From the NCBI GenBank assembly GCA_035771175.1, contig CM069600.1:6285729-6349728 (forward strand): 64,000 nucleotides of DNA, written 5' to 3'. Numbering within the stretch: the first letter of the stretch is position 1; every line of letters starts with the position of its first letter. The DNA is from Paratinospora sagittata (lineage: Eukaryota > Streptophyta > Magnoliopsida > Ranunculales > Menispermaceae). A program made the translations under genes and the position numbers. The notes under the pieces are model-generated. The model was not told the origin of the DNA, did not search any database, and was given only the letters and a program-made list of their open reading frames with translations. Below, one piece after another: positions 60,601 through 64,000 of the stretch.

Positions 60601-61683
60601 GCTCCACGAGCTTGGTACAACAAAATTGAGGCTTATTTTGCTAAAGAAGGTTTCGAAAAGTGTCATTGTGAACACACCCTATTCACAAAGTGGAAGGAAG
60701 GAGGTAATCTCTTAATTGTCAGTTTTTATGTTGATGATTTAATTTTTACTGGGAATGACAAGAGCATGTGTGAAGAGTTTAAGAAGTCAATGATGCTAGA
60801 ATTTGACATGTCTGACTTGGGAAAAATGAGATATTTTCTGGGGGTTGAAGTACTACAAAATTCTGATGGGATTTATGTGTGTCAAAGAAAGTATGCTCAT
60901 GAAGTTTTAGAAAGATTTGGCATGGACAGAAGCAACTTGGTGAAGAACCCCATAGTTCCAGGTTGCAAATTGTAAAAGGACGAGAAGGGAGCTAAGGTTG
61001 ATGAGAGTGTGTTTAAGCAGGTGGTTGGCAGTCTTATGTATTTAACTACAACCAGACCTGACTTGATGTATGGTGTGAGTCTTATCAGCAGGTTCATGTT
61101 GTGTCCTACAGAGCAACACTGGTTGGCAGCGAAAAGATTACTTAGATATTTGAAAGGAACGACTAATCTGAGGATTTTCTACAAGAAAGGAGGCTGTAAG
61201 CAACTCACAGCCTATTCAGATAGTGATTTTGCTGGAGATGTAGATGATCGCAAGAGTAATTCGGGGTAGGTATTCATGTTTGGTTCTGGAGAGGTGTCTT
61301 GGTCATCCAAAAAACAGCCTGTGGTTAGCTTATCCACCACTAACGTCGAATACATCGTTGCTGCCTCATGCGCTTGTCAGTGTGTTTGGTTAAGAAGAGT
61401 TTTAGAGAAGCTTGGTTATGTGCAGGAGAAATGCACTACAATTATGTGTGATAGCAGTTCAACTATAAAACTCTCCAAGAATCCAATTCTTCACGGCAGA
61501 AGCAAGCACATTGACATCAGGTTTCATTTTCTTCGTGAATTGGTAAGAGATGGTGTGGTTGATCTGAGTCATTGTCATACTCAAGACCAGGTAGCTGACA
61601 TTATGACAAAGCCGCTCAGGTTGGAGGTGTTCGTGAATCTTCGTAGCTTGATGGGCGTGTGTGAAGTTCCTAATGTAAACTGA
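57659..61683 (+). pseudogene. Copia gag-pol polyprotein, broken by stops and frameshifts
   Basis: The start is taken at MAESNSSGF (57,659). Domains in order are: gag UBN2 (to about 58,300), an RGRGRGRG stretch, the CCHC knuckle CFKCHKLGHFQYEC (58,421-58,462), protease WFLDSGCSNHM (58,566), gag-pre-integrase LWHCRFRHLS (58,962), integrase SFIDDFSRKTW, RTDRGGEFTS and TPQQNEVAEKKNRT (59,205-59,465), an acidic linker (59,870-59,960), RT WVFKTKLNESGEIDKYKARL (60,284) with YVDD at 60,727-60,738, and RNase H AYSDSDFAGD and SKHIDIRFHFLR. Defects are stops at 57,944, 59,677, 60,973 and 61,267 and frame changes near 59,160, 59,680-59,750 and 60,462. The family normally encodes one continuous polyprotein, so this copy cannot make it. 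Confidence 0.92.
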
Positions 61684-61703
61684 ATGCATTCTGCATACAG
61701 TTT

Positions 61704-61712
61704 AAGGGAGGG
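61704..61712 (+). other. Copia polypurine tract
   Basis: AAGGGAGGG stands just before the 3' LTR start TGATAGAG at 61,715; it primes plus-strand DNA synthesis in this element type. Confidence 0.8.
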
Positions 61713-61714
61713 TT

Positions 61715-61942
61715 TGATAGAGTTTTTTTTGTTAATCAGTTTGTTAATAATTCTTATTCTTTAGGGATCAGTTGTTTGTGTTTTTGACTAATTCCTCTTA
61801 GTCTGTTACCACGTTTTAGGGTGTTGCAAACGTGGGTTGTTATCTTTGTAAAAGGCTATATAAGCCTGCAGCTTGTTATCAATAAAACAAGAACTTTGCA
61901 TTGAAGCTTGTGTGTTATAATTTCTTCTGAGTGTTCTCAACA
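61715..61942 (+). repeat. Copia 3' LTR (228 bp)
   Basis: Begins TGATAGAG and ends TTCTCAACA, followed by the AAATA duplication. Contains CTATATAAGCC (TATA box region) and AATAAAAC (polyadenylation-like). It appears identical to the 5' LTR over the shared 171 bp. Confidence 0.9.
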
Positions 61943-61947
61943 AAATA

Positions 61948-62141
61948 GACTTCTAGAAACTTCAAACACCCATATAGTTTTTGGGACCTAATTCTCCATT
62001 GTAGGAGGGAATCTTAATTTTTGCCTCTAGTTAAAATGGAATCTTATCCACCACTTTTAACTAATTCTAGATGTCAACTTGATTCTGGAGGTTCGATGAT
62101 GTAGCTGCTACAATTTTTAGCGCTAACATAGTTTTCGCCAT
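61948..62141 (-). pseudogene. Gypsy gag, start (minus strand)
   Basis: From the ATG at 62,141 downward: MAKTMLALKIVAATSSNLQN, then LEAKIKIPSYNGELGPKNYM, similar to the 'KIDIPSYDGELDPEKYMDW' type start of plant Gypsy gag. It is cut at the AAATA duplication by the Copia element and continues at 57,373. It contains several stops. Confidence 0.65.
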
Positions 62142-62189
62142 GGAACATTGAGACTTTGTATCAACCCAAAAAAAATGGCTAAAATCTGG

Positions 62190-62204
62190 CTCTGATACCA
62201 AAAA
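62190..62204 (-). other. Gypsy primer-binding site (minus strand)
   Basis: The plus strand reads GGCTCTGATACCA, that is TGGTATCAGAGCC on the minus strand, adjoining the LTR at 62,205. This fixes the orientation of the gag-only Gypsy element. Confidence 0.8.
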
Positions 62205-62688
62205 CTTGATCTGGCCTCATGCAACAAGAAATTGAAGAGCAACTATTTTGGCAAGAGATTAAAGTGACTAGAAAAATAAATAAATAGAGAAACTAAGAAA
62301 TAAAAACAATAATTTTTAACGTAGTAAAATCTCCCTAAAGAGGAAAAACATCCATGACGACTATTATTAAATAAAAGAGAAAAAAAAAAATAACACCATT
62401 GATGTTGCCTTGGCCTTGTAACCCTTCTTCTTCTAGCCTTCTTCCATCATTTCTATTCTCCCATTTTTTCTCCCCAATTTTCTAGTGCTTAAAACAAACA
62501 CCTGAACCACCTACTTATAATGATAGAAGAATGTAGGTAGTTCCTAATTAGAAGCTAAATTGTAGTTAAAGAGGAACAAGGAACTAGAAAAGTACTATGG
62601 AAATGAAAATTTGTCTTAGACAAGTTGTAGGAATATGGGTTGTTTAATTATCCTTACAAAATTAGATTTCCTAATCTATGTTGAATCA
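62205..62688 (-). mobile_element. 5' LTR of gag-only Gypsy element (minus strand)
   Basis: Starts on the minus strand at 62,688 with TGATTCAACATAGATTAGG and is the partner of 55,435-55,961. The two copies differ by many substitutions and small indels, so this element is older than the Copia inside it. No clear target duplication was found. Confidence 0.7.
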
Positions 62689-63066
62689 ACAATGACCATA
62701 CCCTCTCCTCCTCCTTTACACACTTAAGTAAAGATAAAAGAGTCATTTCATAGTGTGAAGTGTCCTACAAGCAAGGGCTTTAGAAAAGCATACTAGATTT
62801 CATTTTTAGATCCTAATTTATCATAGGTTACATTTATAGAATATATTACTTGACCATTGCATAGGAATCTCTTGGTAGACTGATGAGTCTAATCTAAAAC
62901 AAGGCTTTCACTTATTATTGGGGAAGCACAAATAAAGAAAAGAAAGGCTTTTTATTTGGGTTGTCCAAACAAGGATGATGATCCCTTACTTTTGTTTCAC
63001 TTTTTATATGTATATAATTTTTTAGTACCCTGACCATAATGAGCCAGTTATCTCTATGTGGTAGCA
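62689..63066. other. Unassigned AT-rich DNA
   Basis: No exon, RNA gene or repeat end was recognised. Confidence 0.4.
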
Positions 63067-63614
63067 CTATAAGGACTCGTTTGGTGCGCGAGATAGGCTA
63101 GGATTATTTTTATGGAATGGGATAAGATTGGATTGGATAGGATAAAATAAGATTAAAAATAGTGTAATCTTATATTTGGTGATATGTTTGGGATTGAAAA
63201 AAAAAAGTAATTACAAAAAATAAATCCTAATTTCGCGAAATTGCAAAACTTAGCAAAACCTGGGTTTTGCGAAAATCCAGGTTTTGGTTTTGCGAATCGC
63301 AAAACCATTGATGATTTTTTTCAAAAAAAAAAACGGAAGGAGGGAGAAGGAGGAGGAAATGAGGAAGAAGGAGGAGGAAGAACGAGGAAGAAGGAAGAAA
63401 AATTCTACTATTTGCAACTTTTTTTTTTTTTTTTTTTGAAAGAGAAGGAAGAAGAGGGTGGGGTGATTTGATCCCACCCTTTGAGCCATCACTATTTATT
63501 GTGGTGAAATAAAAATTATCCCATCCTAATCCGCTACCAAACATGAGATTGGAATTAAAAATAATCCTATCTTATTTAATCCCATGCACCAAACGACCCC
63601 TGAGGCCTATAAGG
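63067..63614. mobile_element. MITE with CGTTTGGTGC ends, possible TSD CTATAAGG
   Basis: The left end, ACTCGTTTGGTGCGCGAGAT, is matched in reverse by the right end, GGGGTCGTTTGGTGCATGGGAT. CTATAAGG occurs at 63,067-63,074 and 63,607-63,614. The interior carries mirrored GGATAGGAT/ATCCTATC segments and a GGAGGA-rich tract (63,335-63,400). It has no coding sequence. An hAT-like origin is inferred from the 8-bp duplication. Confidence 0.6.
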
Positions 63615-64000
63615 CCCAGTCAAGGTGAGCTCAAGAGCTTAATATGAAGCTCATTGACAGCTCGCTCCTTTTAGGAGAATCAAATTGCTTACCTTATAGT
63701 TGAAGAAGAGGGGCCGGGGGGGGGGGGGTTGGACCGAAGTATGTGTCAATTGGCTTTTCACTTTTTATATTAAAACGAGACTTTATTTTTGTAGGAGTGT
63801 CAATGATATAAGAAGAAAAATATTATTAAAGAATGTTGAAAAGGATGTAAAAGGAAATAAATTAGTTAATATCTAGGATTTTTGACAAGTATAGGCATAA
63901 TTTTTTTATTATGTTAAAAAATAGGCACAAAAATACTATATACAAAAATAGACAAGTTTTGAACACGTTGGCACGATGTCAGCGCCAACCCGTCCAAAAC
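63615..64000. other. Unassigned DNA at window end with a G13 run
   Basis: A run of 13 G bases lies at 63,716-63,728. Otherwise the stretch is AT-rich with no recognised exon. Confidence 0.4.

Larger units (their letters stand above)
57374..61947 (+). mobile_element. Ty1/Copia retrotransposon with two LTRs, inserted in Gypsy gag, TSD AAATA
   Basis: AAATA flanks the insertion at 57,374-57,378 and 61,943-61,947. The 5' LTR (57,379-57,569) is followed by a primer-binding site; the 3' LTR (61,715-61,942) is preceded by a polypurine tract. In between lies a single Copia gag-pol reading. Removing the element with one AAATA rejoins the Gypsy gag on the other strand. Confidence 0.9.
48270..64000 (+). 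other. Intron 7 of the cyclase gene, at least 15.7 kb (or loss of the 3' half)
   Basis: Exon 7 ends with a normal donor (GAAAAG|GTAAAC). The expected next exon, coding for the conserved ACWVEDPN-type segment, was searched for on the plus strand up to 64,000 and not found. The space contains LINE C, a solo LTR, a Gypsy element and a Copia element. Whether the intron simply continues or the gene is truncated cannot be decided here. Confidence 0.6.

Noticed and set aside
63716..63728. G13 run as a quadruplex control element
   Set aside because: A single homopolymer with no gene near it; length may also be a sequencing artefact.

Overview
The window looks like nuclear DNA of a flowering plant, most likely a eudicot with large repeat-rich introns. 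Two genes support this. One is the 3' part of a plant CacyBP/SIP (calcyclin-binding protein, SGT1-related) gene at 3.5-4.65 kb. The other is the first seven exons of an oxidosqualene cyclase (triterpene synthase) gene at 32.3-48.3 kb. Almost everything else is transposable-element sequence: LINEs, Copia and Gypsy LTR elements, solo LTRs, hAT-like MITEs and tRNA-derived SINEs. No CRISPR, operon, phage or prokaryotic feature was seen.

Layout. 1-1.1 kb: LTR-like repeat with a TATA-box promoter. 3.5-4.65 kb: CacyBP exons (+). 4.96-5.52 kb: hAT-like MITE with an 8-bp target duplication. 8.3-9.7 kb: solo LTR. 10.06-12.48 kb: 5'-truncated LINE (LINE A, +). 12.49-14.94 kb: front half of a Copia element (+), split by a 1,032-bp solo LTR. 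14.94-15.31 kb and 17.6-18.66 kb: inverted SINE-like dimers. 15.7-17.6 kb: back half of a Copia element on the other strand. 18.7-22.7 kb: giant inverted repeat with arms of about 1.6 kb made of Gypsy LTR sequence. 23.5 kb: possible MULE transposase fragment. 25-29.6 kb: decayed Gypsy RT joined to an oppositely oriented Gypsy LTR, bracketed by 280-bp direct repeats.

The oxidosqualene cyclase gene starts at 32,342. Its seven exons (369 codons, no stop, GT-AG borders) reach 48,269, and the next exons are not found before 64,000. Intron 2 holds a SINE. Intron 4 holds an old LINE (LINE D, +) with hAT insertions and a second SINE. Intron 5 holds an almost complete antisense LINE (LINE B) with 11-bp flanking duplications and an 893-bp MITE inside it. 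Intron 7, at least 15.7 kb, holds antisense LINE C split by a 1,991-bp solo LTR, then an antisense gag-only Gypsy element into which a Copia element with two matching LTRs was inserted.

The two host genes are functionally separate: one is a ubiquitin-pathway/chaperone adaptor and the other makes a triterpene skeleton. The main interest is how many nested insertions sit in the cyclase introns while its visible exons stay open, together with several unusual repeat structures: the giant palindrome, inverted SINE dimers, a hairpin array in an LTR, and a Copia with identical LTRs but a dead polyprotein. Family names rest on recognised protein motifs and termini; no database search was possible.
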